DNA of 58,299 nucleotides, from NCBI RefSeq assembly GCF_028710545.1, contig NZ_JAQTTX010000013.1, forward strand, positions 1 to 58,299, given 5' to 3'. The DNA comes from Halothiobacillus sp. Lineage in GTDB: Bacteria > Pseudomonadota > Gammaproteobacteria > Halothiobacillales > Halothiobacillaceae. Position numbers and translations under genes: made by a program. This document shows, one piece after another, positions 34,904 to 44,998 of this stretch. Each line of letters begins with the position of its first letter. The stretch's first letter is position 1. The notes beneath the pieces were generated by a model. It worked only from the letters and a program-made list of their open reading frames with translations, did no database searches and had not been told where the DNA came from.

Positions 34904-35880
34904 TGGATCGCCTGAGTCTGGAGCGCCACCAGGTCTGGATCTACCTCGCCGCCATCGCGGGCGGGTTGCTGCTGGGCAGTGTCGCCCCCGGCATCGGGCC
35001 GCGCTTCGAGGCGCTGCTGTGGCCGGTGCTGGCGGCGCTGCTTTACGCCACCTTCGTGCAGGTGCCGCTGCTGCATGTGCGTGACGCCTTTCGCGATGGC
35101 CGCTTCGTCCTCGCGATCCTGCTCGGCAACTTCGTGTTCATCCCGCTGCTCGTGTGGCTGGCGCTGCAATTTCTGCCGAACGACCCGGCCCTGCGACTGG
35201 GCGTGCTGCTGGTCTTGCTGGTGCCCTGCACCGACTGGTTCATCACCTTCGCCCAGCTCGGGCGCGGCAGCACCGCGCGAGCGATCGCCGTGACGCCGCT
35301 CAACCTGCTACTGCAACTGCTGCTCTTGCCGGCCTACTTGTGGCTGATGCTGCCGGCGGCGAATTTCAGCGCCGCACTCAAGACTGAAGATATGTTGCCT
35401 GCCGCGCTGGTGCTGATCGGATTGCCCCTTGCGGCTGCCGCACTCACCGAGCGTTGGGTCGAAGCCCGGCCAGAACGAAACGTCTGGCGCGAACGCCTCG
35501 GCTGGTTGCCAGTGCCATTGCTGGCTGTGGTGGTATTCCTGATCGCAGGTGCGCAGGTCGGTACGGTCCTCGATGCCGGGCCCGTGCTGCTGACGGTGTT
35601 GCCGGTGTTTGTCGGCTTCCTGCTGGTGGCCGCGCTGCTGGCACGCGGCCTTGCGCGCTGGCTGCGGCTGCCGGTAGATGCCGGGCGCACGCTGGCCTTC
35701 AGTCTCGGCACCCGCAACTCCTTCGTCGTGCTGCCGTTCGCGCTGGCCCTGCCGGCAGGCTGGGAGACGACCGTGGTGGTGATTGTGTTCCAGTCGCTGG
35801 TCGAACTGTTCGGGATGGTGTTCTACCTGTGGTGGCTGCCGCGCCAGCTGTTCATGCAGCCCTCGCCTGGGCGGGCATGA
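34903..35880 (+). CDS. ACR3/BASS-type arsenic resistance permease-like protein
   Basis: The 325-residue protein, starting at ATG 34903 overlapping the MFS stop, has about ten predicted membrane segments. It has 'VLLVPCTDWFITFAQLGRG' (about residues 103-121) and the late 'LGTRNSFVVLPFALALP' motif, both typical of arsenite/bile-acid-symporter family permeases (ACR3/BASS). An ACR3 efflux pump exports arsenite. A later Pro-rich C-terminus has no motif. There is no ArsR regulator or ArsC within the window, so the arsenic assignment is inference from family likeness. It is probably one operon with the MFS gene. Confidence 0.75.
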   Translation: MDRLSLERHQVWIYLAAIAGGLLLGSVAPGIGPRFEALLWPVLAALLYATFVQVPLLHVRDAFRDGRFVLAILLGNFVFIPLLVWLALQFLPNDPALRLGVLLVLLVPCTDWFITFAQLGRGSTARAIAVTPLNLLLQLLLLPAYLWLMLPAANFSAALKTEDMLPAALVLIGLPLAAAALTERWVEARPERNVWRERLGWLPVPLLAVVVFLIAGAQVGTVLDAGPVLLTVLPVFVGFLLVAALLARGLARWLRLPVDAGRTLAFSLGTRNSFVVLPFALALPAGWETTVVVIVFQSLVELFGMVFYLWWLPRQLFMQPSPGRA

Positions 35881-36082
35881 ACCCTCTCCGATTTGCAGGA
35901 ACCCGCATCTTTCCGCACGAGACTTCATATTCCCCTTCGGTCATCAAATTGACACAAAGGCCTGATTTTATTCAATGTTTTGTTATTAAGGGCTTTTCCT
36001 GTTGGGATGCTTGAAATTAGTGCTCCAAAACTAAAGCACAAGATGCCTTCTAACGTAACCAACTCGTGTTGCGGCCCGGAAC

Positions 36083-36129
36083 GAGGAATAATCCGGGCAA
36101 AAGAAAACCCAGACTAGCTGGGTTTTTTT
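36083..36129. terminator. bidirectional terminator/repeat downstream of tRNA-Leu and the ACR3-like gene
   Basis: An 8-bp perfect stem (arms 36105-36112 and 36118-36125, 5-base loop) is followed by T's on the plus strand and preceded by A's, so it can end transcription from both sides. The 43 bases 36083-36125 recur at 57897-57939 (37 of 43 identical) downstream of the second tRNA gene. Confidence 0.7.
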
Positions 36130-36190
36130 GAAATCGATGCATCATACATGCACCTTTGAATAATTAACTTATTGATTATTAACGTGTGTA

Positions 36191-36275
<85 letters not shown>

Positions 36276-36287
36276 TTTGAGGCGCGA

Positions 36288-36316
36288 ATATTAGGCAGAA
36301 TTTCAATCGATGTCAA
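36288..36316 (-). promoter_or_regulatory. tRNA-Leu promoter
   Basis: On the minus strand TTGACA (36311-36316) and TAATAT (36288-36293) are 17 bases apart, and the region between -10 and the tRNA is GC-rich. This is the shape of a strong stable-RNA promoter. Confidence 0.8.
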
Positions 36317-36603
36317 TCATGAATTGCACAGGGAAGTTTCATATTTGATATCGATCTGTAGGAGGGTGCCTCTGAGCGGAATGAAATATCCGCAGGCGAT
36401 TGCGGCTCTGCATCGGCTTCATGATTCCGCGTTGGTTTGCGTGAAGTGCCGTCCTTGCCCGCTCTTAATGGCGGCTCGATAGACACATCGAGCCGTCCGT
36501 GACCGAAGCCCGTTTGAGCGGATGCGGCACGCAATGTAATCCCAAGGCGAAACCGGTCAGATATGATGTTCGGAATCGGCTCATGCCCAATTACTGCAAT
36601 AAG
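36317..36603. other. stretch without a supported gene between tRNA-Leu promoter and repeat element
   Basis: A 73-codon minus-strand frame lies in it but is proline/arginine-rich, low in family-like pattern and without a clear ribosome-binding site, so I do not call it a gene. No other feature is visible. Confidence 0.4.
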
Positions 36604-36764
36604 CTTAGGGAAGCGCTGATTTATTCAGTGCTTCCCGCTTGGGGCAGGATGCCCCAACACGAACAAAGACGCAAATCTTTGATTCGTGAGAGCCATCGCG
36701 GGCGTGTACCGCGATGAGCGAGCTGATTTATTCCAAGGATGGAATAAATCAGCATTTACTTAGG
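36604..36764. repeat. 161-bp five-hairpin repeat, copy 1
   Basis: The element is a row of five inverted repeats: 36608-36636 (7-bp outer arms GGGAAGC/GCTTCCC), 36639-36657 (8 bp), 36658-36688 (longer, one bulge), 36695-36715 (7 bp) and 36722-36753 (13 bp perfect). Imperfect 23-bp terminal inverted repeats (17 of 23) end it; the inner 12 bases are identical. Copy 2 at 53980 differs in 5 of 161 bases. It looks like a MITE or BIME-type element. No transposase was seen. Confidence 0.85.
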
Positions 36765-36958
36765 GTCTTCAGAACCACCAAAATCAGACAGCTAAATTTT
36801 TCCCCGGTCATCTCGTTTGATGATCGTTCGGGTAGTGATGAAATCCAGCTGTTTGCGCCAGGCGGTCGGTCAAGCTGGGCTTGCTGGCGGGTAATTCACA
36901 AATCCAACGGGTAATCGGGTAAATTAGCGGCTATTTTATTTCTATCTGTGAGGGGTCC

Positions 36959-37738
36959 ATGTCCAGCATCTATTTAGAAACGGCACTTGCCGCCGCCCGT
37001 GCCGCTGAAACGGTTGTTCGCAAATATTGGCGGCAGAACGTGGATATCACCATCAAGGCGGATGCCTCGCCGGTTACGGTGGCCGATGTGGAAACGGAAG
37101 AGGCCATCAAGGCGGTTATTCTCAAGCAGTTTCCCGATCATGGTTTCTATGGTGAGGAGACGGGCAAAACCCGTCCTGATGCTGAATATACCTGGCTGGT
37201 CGACCCCATCGATGGCACCAAGAGCTTTGTGCGGGAATACCCGTTTTTTTCGACCCAGATTGCGTTGATGCGTGGCAACGAACTGATTCTGGGTGTTTCG
37301 AGTGCCCCGGTGTTTGGCGAATATGCCTATGCGGAGCAGGGCGGCGGTGCCTTCTGGATGGATAAGGCAGCGAAGGTGAGCCGGATTGATACGGTAGCCG
37401 CGGCTACATTATCTGTGGGCAATCTCAAGACGCTGGCCGCCAATCCGACCGGCTGGGCCGGTTTGGCGAGTATGGTGCGCGAAGTCAATCGCACGCGGGG
37501 TTATGGCGATTTCTATCATTACCATTTGCTGGCCCGTGGCGCGATTGATCTGGTTGTCGAGTCCGATGTCAACGTGCTGGATATCGCCGCACTGTCGGTC
37601 ATTGTTCGCGAGGCCGGTGGCGTGTTTACCGATCTTGAAGGTAAGCCGGTTGGGTTGGAAACGACGACTGTGTGCGCAGCGGCGACGCCTGCATTACATA
37701 GTGAGGCTCGTCGCCGATTGGGCTATTCGGATCTCTGA
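36959..37738 (+). CDS. inositol-monophosphatase-family phosphatase
   Basis: The 259-residue protein has the family metal-site motifs GEE (residues 65-67) and 'WLVDPIDGTKSFV' with D82 and D85, and 'VNVLDIAAL' near residue 205. The substrate could be inositol phosphate, 3'-phosphoadenosine or histidinol phosphate (HisN type); the sequence does not decide this. Start ATG 36959 follows GAGGGG at 36951-36956. A terminator at 37955 serves it and the convergent cytochrome gene. The repeat element lies upstream, with about 195 bases between. Confidence 0.85.
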   Translation: MSSIYLETALAAARAAETVVRKYWRQNVDITIKADASPVTVADVETEEAIKAVILKQFPDHGFYGEETGKTRPDAEYTWLVDPIDGTKSFVREYPFFSTQIALMRGNELILGVSSAPVFGEYAYAEQGGGAFWMDKAAKVSRIDTVAAATLSVGNLKTLAANPTGWAGLASMVREVNRTRGYGDFYHYHLLARGAIDLVVESDVNVLDIAALSVIVREAGGVFTDLEGKPVGLETTTVCAAATPALHSEARRRLGYSDL

Positions 37739-37784
37739 TTATCCAGAGGTGCGATATAAGGATGTATTGCCATCATTTTTGAAA

Positions 37785-37818
37785 CCTCTGAATAATTCCA
37801 TCCTGGAATTCTCAGAGG
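37785..37818. repeat. nested hairpin downstream of the phosphatase gene
   Basis: Outer arms CCTCTGA/TCAGAGG (37785-37791, 37812-37818) enclose perfect inner arms AATTCCA/TGGAATT (37794-37800, 37804-37810) with a 3-base loop. It resembles the last hairpin of the 161-bp element but is a different sequence. Confidence 0.55.
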
Positions 37819-37954
37819 GCGATAATCAAAAAATGTGATTTTTTATTTTCTTCATGAACAATCAGTTATGTGATCGTTCATGGCGGTATCCCTATGCCGC
37901 ACGGAATTGCTGATTTAATCAGATTCCTTTTGTGTGTAATTTGCATTCGTCCAT

Positions 37955-37986
37955 AAAAAAGCCCCGCATGGAAGCGAGGCTTTTTT
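37955..37986. terminator. bidirectional terminator between phosphatase and cytochrome genes
   Basis: A stem of A6-GCC(C)CGC (37955-37967) and GCG(A)GGC-T6 (37974-37986) with T-runs on both strands lies between the converging genes. Confidence 0.85.
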
Positions 37987-38008
37987 CCATTCAATTCAGT
38001 GCTAGAAC

Positions 38009-38308
38009 TTATTTGAAACTTGCAAAATAAGCGGCAACGTTTTTCATGTCTTCATCGGTCAGTGCTTTGGCCATTGGTACCATGATTGGATTGTTCCGTC
38101 CGCCGTCACGATACTGTTTGAGCGCATCAACCAGGTATTGTGGATGTTGTCCGGCAAGATTGGGATAAGTGGGTATTGCCGCCTTGCCATTGGCACCATG
38201 ACAGGCGATACAAACAGCGGCCTTTTCCTTGCCCGCGGCTATATCGGCAGCCAGCGCATTGACCGAGGTGAGAGCGATTAGAGCAGTGATTAAAATCAAT
38301 GGTTTCAT
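38009..38308 (-). CDS. small periplasmic class I cytochrome c
   Basis: ATG at 38306-38308 gives a 99-residue protein: signal peptide with Ala-rich cleavage site near residue 20 ('[10 protein letters not shown]'), a single haem c motif C33-I-A-C36-H37, and Met ligands near 76-79. This is a monohaem cytochrome of the c-553/c4-half type. A longer start at 38347 is unlikely because of the signal peptide. It follows the membrane subunit gene by 66 bases and likely donates electrons to the oxidase upstream. Confidence 0.85.
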   Translation of the reverse strand: MKPLILITALIALTSVNALAADIAAGKEKAAVCIACHGANGKAAIPTYPNLAGQHPQYLVDALKQYRDGGRNNPIMVPMAKALTDEDMKNVAAYFASFK

Positions 38309-38374
38309 TTTGGTTCCTTGTGTTTGAAATGTTCTGTCGAGGGCCAAGCGTTACTGGCCCCTGTGATTGTCTGA

Positions 38375-39607
38375 TTAACCGTTATTTCTCAGCCATATCC
38401 AGATGCCTGTGCCGATAAACACGACAACCCAGATGGCGGTTGATGCCAGTGAGCCGTTGCCGAGTTTGGTCACCGTGGCATCGGCTTCATAGGGTCCTTG
38501 AACCCGACCGGCTTTGTATACGAGGGTGATGATGAAGCCGCCCATCAATCCACCGACGACGACGATGGTGAAGAGGAAGAGGGCAAAAGAGGGTATATCC
38601 CACAAGACTTTGTAGTTCAGAATGTCGTAATTGAACGGATGCAGGTACGCCATGCGCAGAACTTCGCGGAAGATGGACACCAAGGCGGCCATGCCAATAC
38701 TCATGGCAAGCAGACGGTAGCCCTGTCCGGCATTGTTTGAGCGCGCCAACCAAAACGCTGCTAACAGAACAAATAGATAGGCTGCGAGCAACCATGTCAT
38801 CGGGTGTGTCCAAACATGAACTTGAGCGGGCACATCGATTAACCACCAGAGCAACAAAACCACCTGAAGAAGCGCCCCGGTGATGGCGATTTTGGCCCCC
38901 AAGGCCCGGGCGAAATCAAGGTAGGCAGGGGCCCGGTCTGCACGTACTTTGAAATAATCGCCATAAGCGATCAGGAAGGCACCGAATACGGTCAGACTCA
39001 TGGCCATGAAGAATCCCCAACGTGGGAGTTCAAAGGCATGAATAGCAGTGCCTGACATATCGACGTGGCCACCCGGTGTGTACCAGGAGAGCCATTTTTC
39101 TGGGTGCAATCCCTGATATGCCAGGACATGCATGATGAAGCCATCTAGCAGGAACATGGCTAAACCGAACACACCCAGCCAGAAAATCCAGCCCGGTGCC
39201 TGAGCCCCGTGATTTTTGAGGTAAAACGTGAACCAGGCGAGATAGCCGATGGTAAGTGTAAAGATGAAACCAATAACCCAGGCGGCGGATAGCACATTAG
39301 ATGCGTACCACGATGGATCATAAATGGTTTGGGTGAAGAGCAGCGGCGCAACCCCCAGTACCACCAACAATGAAACCCCCACTTTGGCGACTTTGGTCAT
39401 GGCTTCGGAGAGCAGTTGCCAGTTGGGATCCTGCCTTTTGGTGAAGGCATACAATCCCACCAGAGCGGCGCCCAGGCTGATGTTTACAAACAGGATGTGC
39501 GGAATCCAGGTAAATACCATGAGAATCTGGAAAATCAGTGGATGCGACGGTATACCCGCCTGATCCTGCATGGTCTGGAGCATGTTTGCGGTTGTTGCGG
39601 CATCCAT
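38375..39607 (-). CDS. second membrane subunit of cytochrome bd-like oxidase
   Basis: The 410-residue protein is almost wholly membrane-embedded, with roughly eight or nine predicted helices. An N-terminal helix 'IPHILFVNISLGAALVGLYAF' resembles the corresponding helix of the larger subunit. The ATG-side stop overlaps the next upstream gene's end, so this subunit follows it in the same transcript. The lack of a classic CydB pattern and its likeness to CydA suggest a duplicated or divergent bd-superfamily subunit. The family call is tentative; the operon context supports it. The electron donor is probably cytochrome c rather than quinol, but that is inference. Confidence 0.65.
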   Translation of the reverse strand: MDAATTANMLQTMQDQAGIPSHPLIFQILMVFTWIPHILFVNISLGAALVGLYAFTKRQDPNWQLLSEAMTKVAKVGVSLLVVLGVAPLLFTQTIYDPSWYASNVLSAAWVIGFIFTLTIGYLAWFTFYLKNHGAQAPGWIFWLGVFGLAMFLLDGFIMHVLAYQGLHPEKWLSWYTPGGHVDMSGTAIHAFELPRWGFFMAMSLTVFGAFLIAYGDYFKVRADRAPAYLDFARALGAKIAITGALLQVVLLLWWLIDVPAQVHVWTHPMTWLLAAYLFVLLAAFWLARSNNAGQGYRLLAMSIGMAALVSIFREVLRMAYLHPFNYDILNYKVLWDIPSFALFLFTIVVVGGLMGGFIITLVYKAGRVQGPYEADATVTKLGNGSLASTAIWVVVFIGTGIWIWLRNNG

Positions 39608-41013
39608 TAGTTGACTCCTTTTGCTTCGATTTCAGTTTGATTAATGGCTACGCTGGCCGGCTTTTTGCTGCCACCGGGTAACGAGGCGATGTAAACAGCC
39701 ATGGCTTCCCGTTCATCTTCGGGTAAAGGCATTTTGGGCATGTAAGGAACCATGCCGTGATACAAGGCACCATCGAGATATGCCTTGATCATTTTGGGCT
39801 CTTTCGAGTAACCAAAGAGTGCAGGTAGTGGCCTCAGCGCACCATTGGGCTCCAGACTATGGCAGTTGGCACACATCACATGGGTAAGCAGACTGCCTGC
39901 GCGCAACTGATTCTCCGGTGTAATTGTGTGCAAATCTGCGGGTACGAAATAATCCGTCGCCAGTACACCATTGGCTTTGATGAGCGGCATATCTGATTTA
40001 ACGCCCTTGCCCGGAACATCGCGAGAGAAGAACTGATTGGAGTAAATGTACTGCCCTGCCACATAGGGTTTGCGCATGGATTCGCGTGAACGCTCCTCGG
40101 GCCACAAACCGAACAGCGCGATGGCCAGAGTCATCGCGCCTGCCATTGACTGGCGCAACTGCAAGGGTTTCCATGCCGTGAACATAAAATAAAGAGCGGT
40201 GGTCGTGAGCAGCACCAACAATACTTTGCCGTATCTCGGCATCATCTGAGTATCCATGATCAACCGTGCATTGTCGGGCAGGGTCAGGGTGTACCACATG
40301 AACATGAAGCTCATTAAGACCAGGCCAGCCAAACCCATTTTCGAAAGAAAACGCGTAATTTCGATACGGGTTTCTCGATCTTTGAGGGTCGAGGCGATAA
40401 TACCGCCCACAGCTCCGGCAACCGCGAACATGAACGCCGTGCGTACCCCGAGATGCGCGAAGTAATTCAGATTGAATGCAGCATCGAAGGTCGAACCCGT
40501 CTGGAACCAATGATCATTCCCCGGCCACATCATGAAACTTAAGATGGGAACGATCAGAATCATCGTGGCCCAGGACGCCACAGCGAAAGACCATGCCAGC
40601 TTCAAATAGGTTTTGTTATCAATCTTGCCGATCAGGTACACCATGGCATAAACGCCGATCACCTCGACAAAGAAGAACACCCACTCAGATGCCCATAGCC
40701 AGACAAAATTGTGAATCAGGCCACTGATCCCCCGGGGGCTGGCGACGGTAACCGAATACCAGATGCCAGGGCCGGTGATCGAGCCGATGATGTATGAAAA
40801 AACCAGCAGGAACATGCCATATTTTTTCAGATACACCATGATTTCCGGTTTGTTTTCATGGACAGATTTGGTTGCGAGCAAGGCAAAAAGCCAAGCCGCT
40901 CCAACCGAGGTATGGGAGGCAAGCACATGAATCGTGCCTATGATTCCCATGACCCATGCCGTACCGATTCCGGGCACATACCATTGCGGATAGAGCCCAA
41001 GCATTTCATTCAT
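39607..41013 (-). CDS. cytochrome bd-like oxidase catalytic subunit with fused cytochrome c domain
   Basis: The 468-residue protein has about eight predicted helices with CydA-like patterns ('GIIGTIHVLASHTSVGAAWLF' in the first helix, 'GPGIWYS', 'YFAHLGVRTAFMFA'). After about residue 360 a soluble domain follows with one haem c motif C381-A-N-C384-H385 and an 'MPKMPLPEDEREAMAVYIASLPGG' ending. Fusion to cytochrome c is found in members of the bd superfamily that take electrons from a c-type donor. Downstream genes encode the second subunit and a soluble cytochrome c. Oxygen reduction is likely, but some such families are of unknown function. Confidence 0.75.
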   Translation of the reverse strand: MNEMLGLYPQWYVPGIGTAWVMGIIGTIHVLASHTSVGAAWLFALLATKSVHENKPEIMVYLKKYGMFLLVFSYIIGSITGPGIWYSVTVASPRGISGLIHNFVWLWASEWVFFFVEVIGVYAMVYLIGKIDNKTYLKLAWSFAVASWATMILIVPILSFMMWPGNDHWFQTGSTFDAAFNLNYFAHLGVRTAFMFAVAGAVGGIIASTLKDRETRIEITRFLSKMGLAGLVLMSFMFMWYTLTLPDNARLIMDTQMMPRYGKVLLVLLTTTALYFMFTAWKPLQLRQSMAGAMTLAIALFGLWPEERSRESMRKPYVAGQYIYSNQFFSRDVPGKGVKSDMPLIKANGVLATDYFVPADLHTITPENQLRAGSLLTHVMCANCHSLEPNGALRPLPALFGYSKEPKMIKAYLDGALYHGMVPYMPKMPLPEDEREAMAVYIASLPGGSKKPASVAINQTEIEAKGVN

Positions 41014-41216
41014 AGATATCGCTCCTCAAGTTTTTGTTTTTCAGCATTTTCTAATGCTGGAGCGATATTGCATTGATTATGCCAACTGTAAGTTATTGTA
41101 ATTAATAAATATTAGAAATATTTATAGAGTTTAATGACTCGTCGATGTGTTGTGTGTGGGGCAAATGACAGCAGGTCGCGTACTGTATATGATGGATATT
41201 TACTCATTCGCTCTCA

Positions 41217-41561
41217 ATGAAAACGGCGACCATGCTTGATCATATTCTGGATTTTTTGACTTTTAGATACTTGATCAGCCCTTATGCGCTGATGGTCTTC
41301 TATTATTTGGGCGCGGTGATGATGCCGTTGGCAATGTGGTTTTTTTGGATATGGTTAAAGCGAAGATATATCAGGTTGTCTCAAGCCCGGGATAAACTCG
41401 GCACACTGGGGCGTGACTACCTCTCGCCGGCGCAGAGGGCCGGGATAGTCATCGGCTGCATATTGTGTTTTTTCATGATGGAATTGTTCTGGCGCATGAT
41501 GTTCGAGTTAATGATTGCGTACTTTCATATGGCCGAGGATATTCAGGCACTGGTCCGTTGA
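41217..41561 (+). CDS. small membrane protein, DUF4282-like
   Basis: The 114-residue protein has two predicted membrane helices (about residues 20-50 and 75-100) joined by a basic loop ('LKRRYIRLSQARDKLG'). The opening 'LDFLTFRYLISPYALMVFYYLG' resembles DUF4282 membrane proteins, but the likeness is short. Start 41217 is chosen as the first in-frame ATG; 41232 is possible. It is transcribed away from the oxidase operon. Function unknown. Confidence 0.45.
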   Translation: MKTATMLDHILDFLTFRYLISPYALMVFYYLGAVMMPLAMWFFWIWLKRRYIRLSQARDKLGTLGRDYLSPAQRAGIVIGCILCFFMMELFWRMMFELMIAYFHMAEDIQALVR

Positions 41562-41948
41562 GATTTGGCTTTGAACATAGCCGTTGTTGCGCGTGAATGC
41601 CTGGTCGAAATGCGCAGTACAGTACCCCGAAAACCCTTCGAGGTTCCCGGTAATCCAAATCGAAACCCTGAAGATTAGCCGCCTGCCTGGCCTTAGCGAA
41701 GGTCCGCACAAATGCTGACCTTCCCGTGCAGGGTATGGATGCAATGCCGCTCAATGACGCAAGTCATTGAAATGCTGAGCACAAGACGGGCGTGAACGCG
41801 GGCTTACGCCTGATTCGCATTGAGATGGCGCAAGCCCGCGAAGCCATGGATGGATTCGTGCAGAGTTTCCTTATGGAAATTGGCTGCAAATCCATCTGGA
41901 TGGCAGCTATATCGCTGATCTTTTGGACAATAGAACCTGATGTAGGTT
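41562..41948. other. non-coding stretch downstream of suf and small membrane gene
   Basis: No convincing gene. A perfect 7-bp hairpin with GCAA loop (41752-41769) and an AACCT/AGGTT hairpin (41934-41948) directly after sufE, possibly a weak terminator, are visible. A 93-codon minus-strand frame has no family-like pattern and is probably a chance frame or decayed DNA. Confidence 0.45.
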
Positions 41949-42371
41949 TTATTTGTCTTCCATTGCGATCGAGCGAATCTTCTGAATCATGCCCATCAAG
42001 CCCGTTGCCCGATTGGCGGAAAGATGTGATTTAAGACCAAGCTGATCGAGAAAATCGGGCGAGGTGTCCAGAATTTCCTGGGGTGTGCGTTGGTCGTACA
42101 CGCGAAAGAGCAGGGCGATCAGCCCCTTGACAATCGCTGCATCACTCGTGCCTTGCAGATGGATTCGGCCATCACGCCACGCGTAATCGAACCACACTTG
42201 AGACTGGCAACCGTGGAACTTATGCGCGTCATCCAGTTTATCCGAGGGAAATTCGGGCAGTTGCTTGCCCATGTCGATGATGTACTGGTACCGATCGGTC
42301 CAGTCATCGAAAAAAGCGAATTCGTCGGCAAGCGTCTGGATGGCAGCGGTTGGTGATTGTGTATCAGACAT
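41949..42371 (-). CDS. sufE: SufE, sulfur-acceptor protein
   Basis: The start at 42369-42371 gives a 140-residue protein. A longer frame reaching 42575 lacks family-like sequence and overlaps the preceding gene. The motif 'FHGCQSQVW' carries the conserved C55 that accepts sulfur from SufS persulfide. The length matches SufE. It is the last gene of the suf operon and overlaps the sufA-like gene by eight bases. Confidence 0.9.
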   Translation of the reverse strand: MSDTQSPTAAIQTLADEFAFFDDWTDRYQYIIDMGKQLPEFPSDKLDDAHKFHGCQSQVWFDYAWRDGRIHLQGTSDAAIVKGLIALLFRVYDQRTPQEILDTSPDFLDQLGLKSHLSANRATGLMGMIQKIRSIAMEDK

Positions 42372-42792
42372 GAGTCGGATTCTCTTCTTTGACGGTGAAG
42401 CTCTCGCCACAACCACAGCTATCGACGACATTGGGGTTGGAAAATTGCAATAAACGAGAAAGGCCGTTGACGACATAATCCAGTGTTGAGCCTTTGAGCA
42501 TCGTAAAGCTGGATTCATCACAGACGACGAGTACCTCATCGCCCGATGGTGTCTGGGTAACGAATACGAAATCATTCGGCGTTACAGATTGAGCGAAATC
42601 CATGACATAACCGAATCCGGAGCACCCAGATTTGGCAACACCAACGCGCAGGCCGAGGGCATTCTGCTGATCCGCCAGTGTCCGCTGAATATGCGATGCC
42701 GCTGCGGGGGTGATTTTCAATCGCTCATCGGTTGGAAGGTTCTGCGCGCGTTGCTGCGCTTGCTTTACTGCGGTGTCGATTACGGTGTTCAT
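42364..42792 (-). CDS. A-type iron-sulfur carrier, SufA/IscA-like
   Basis: The 142-residue protein has the HesB/IscA signature: C57 in 'SGCSGFGY' and C126-G-C128 in 'DSCGCGESF', the three cluster ligands. It has a longer N-terminal extension than SufA. It is coupled to sufE and sits after the Rieske gene. A-type carriers take clusters from the SufBCD scaffold to targets. Confidence 0.88.
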   Translation of the reverse strand: MNTVIDTAVKQAQQRAQNLPTDERLKITPAAASHIQRTLADQQNALGLRVGVAKSGCSGFGYVMDFAQSVTPNDFVFVTQTPSGDEVLVVCDESSFTMLKGSTLDYVVNGLSRLLQFSNPNVVDSCGCGESFTVKEENPTHV

Positions 42793-42832
42793 TGTTTATC
42801 TCCGAAAGCGCCTGTTGGACGCAACCTGTGAT

Positions 42833-43195
42833 TCAAATCGAACGAGGCGCACTGGCGACATAGATCCGGTCATTTTCGATCTTGATGTCGTAACAGCCAA
42901 TGGGTTCGTACGCGGGTGCGGATAATGCCTCGCCTGTGCGAAGACAGAACTGGGCGTTGTGATACGGGCAGGTGATGAGGTCGCCATCGAGCGAACCTTC
43001 GTCGAGCGGCAGCGCCTGATGGCTGCATTGGTTGCTCACAGCCAGAATGATGCCATCGGCGTTAACAACCAGGATGTCTTCATCAGGCCCGGCGACAACG
43101 CGCCGTTCGCCTTCGGCCAACTCGCGTGTTTCTGCAACGAAAAGCCAGTTCCCTTGTTGTTCTTCGGTATTTGAATTCATGTCAGATAAGCTCAT
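42833..43195 (-). CDS. Rieske [2Fe-2S] protein inside the suf operon
   Basis: The 120-residue soluble protein has the two Rieske ligand pairs C57-S-H59 and C76-P-Y-H79. There is no membrane anchor or signal peptide. The Met at 43180 is an alternative start. Lying between sufT and the sufA-like gene, it probably serves as an electron donor for cluster assembly, as suggested for Rieske-type ferredoxins in some suf operons. The exact role is unknown. Confidence 0.85.
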   Translation of the reverse strand: MSLSDMNSNTEEQQGNWLFVAETRELAEGERRVVAGPDEDILVVNADGIILAVSNQCSHQALPLDEGSLDGDLITCPYHNAQFCLRTGEALSAPAYEPIGCYDIKIENDRIYVASAPRSI

Positions 43196-43204
43196 AAACC
43201 TGAT

Positions 43205-43750
43205 TTAAAACATGCCCGTGGCGAGTCTGGCTGCTTCGGACATCATCTCTCGATGCCAGGGCGGATCGAACACCAACTCGACGGCGGCTTCTTCCACGGT
43301 CGGGATTTCCATGATGCGTTGATGCGCATCGGATGCGATTACGCCGCCCATGCCGCAACCGGGCGCGGTCAGGGTCATGTCCACCTCTACCCGACGACCG
43401 GAAACCGGCAAAGATTCAACCTTTACCTTGTAAACAAGTCCTAACTCTACGATATTTATGGGGATTTCCGGGTCGAATACGCCACGGAGCTGCTCCCATA
43501 CCATGTTTTCGATATCGGCATCTGTGGCATTTTCGGGTAACTCCGGCTTTGGCGGTGGCTCTTTACCGAGCGCGTCGGCATCTTTGCCTTCCAACCTCAG
43601 CAGGTGCCCGCGTGCCTTGATGGTAAAGCTGCCGCCCAAAGCCTGCATGATCTCGACGGGCGTATCTTTCGAGGCCAATACCTTCTGGCCGGAAGGGACC
43701 ATGGTGGCGACACAATCACGAGTCAGTCGAACGCGTTCCAGGGGTTCCAT
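43205..43750 (-). CDS. sufT: SufT, iron-sulfur maturation factor (MIP18/DUF59)
   Basis: The 181-residue protein has an N-terminal SufT-specific domain and the C-terminal MIP18/DUF59 part: 'VFDPEIPINIVELGLVYKV' and 'MTLTAPGCGMGGVI'. SufT helps mature Fe-S proteins. It lies eight bases after the sufS stop, in the operon order sufS-sufT-Rieske. Confidence 0.9.
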   Translation of the reverse strand: MEPLERVRLTRDCVATMVPSGQKVLASKDTPVEIMQALGGSFTIKARGHLLRLEGKDADALGKEPPPKPELPENATDADIENMVWEQLRGVFDPEIPINIVELGLVYKVKVESLPVSGRRVEVDMTLTAPGCGMGGVIASDAHQRIMEIPTVEEAAVELVFDPPWHREMMSEAARLATGMF

Positions 43751-43758
43751 ACGATTTC

Positions 43759-44988
<1,230 letters not shown>

Positions 44989-44998
44989 GGGTGCCTTC

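Noticed and set aside
36313..36534. 73-codon minus-strand frame right of tRNA-Leu
   Set aside because: Low-complexity, no ribosome-binding site, overlaps the tRNA promoter region; chance frame.
36499..36717. 72-codon frame ending in the five-hairpin repeat
   Set aside because: Its tail is created by the 161-bp repeat and reappears at 53848-54093 attached to unrelated sequence, so it is not a gene.
36714..36914. 66-codon frame starting in the repeat
   Set aside because: Begins inside the repeat and shows no family pattern.
41473..41754. 93-codon minus-strand frame between suf and the small membrane gene
   Set aside because: No recognisable family, atypical composition; possibly decayed DNA, not supported as a gene.
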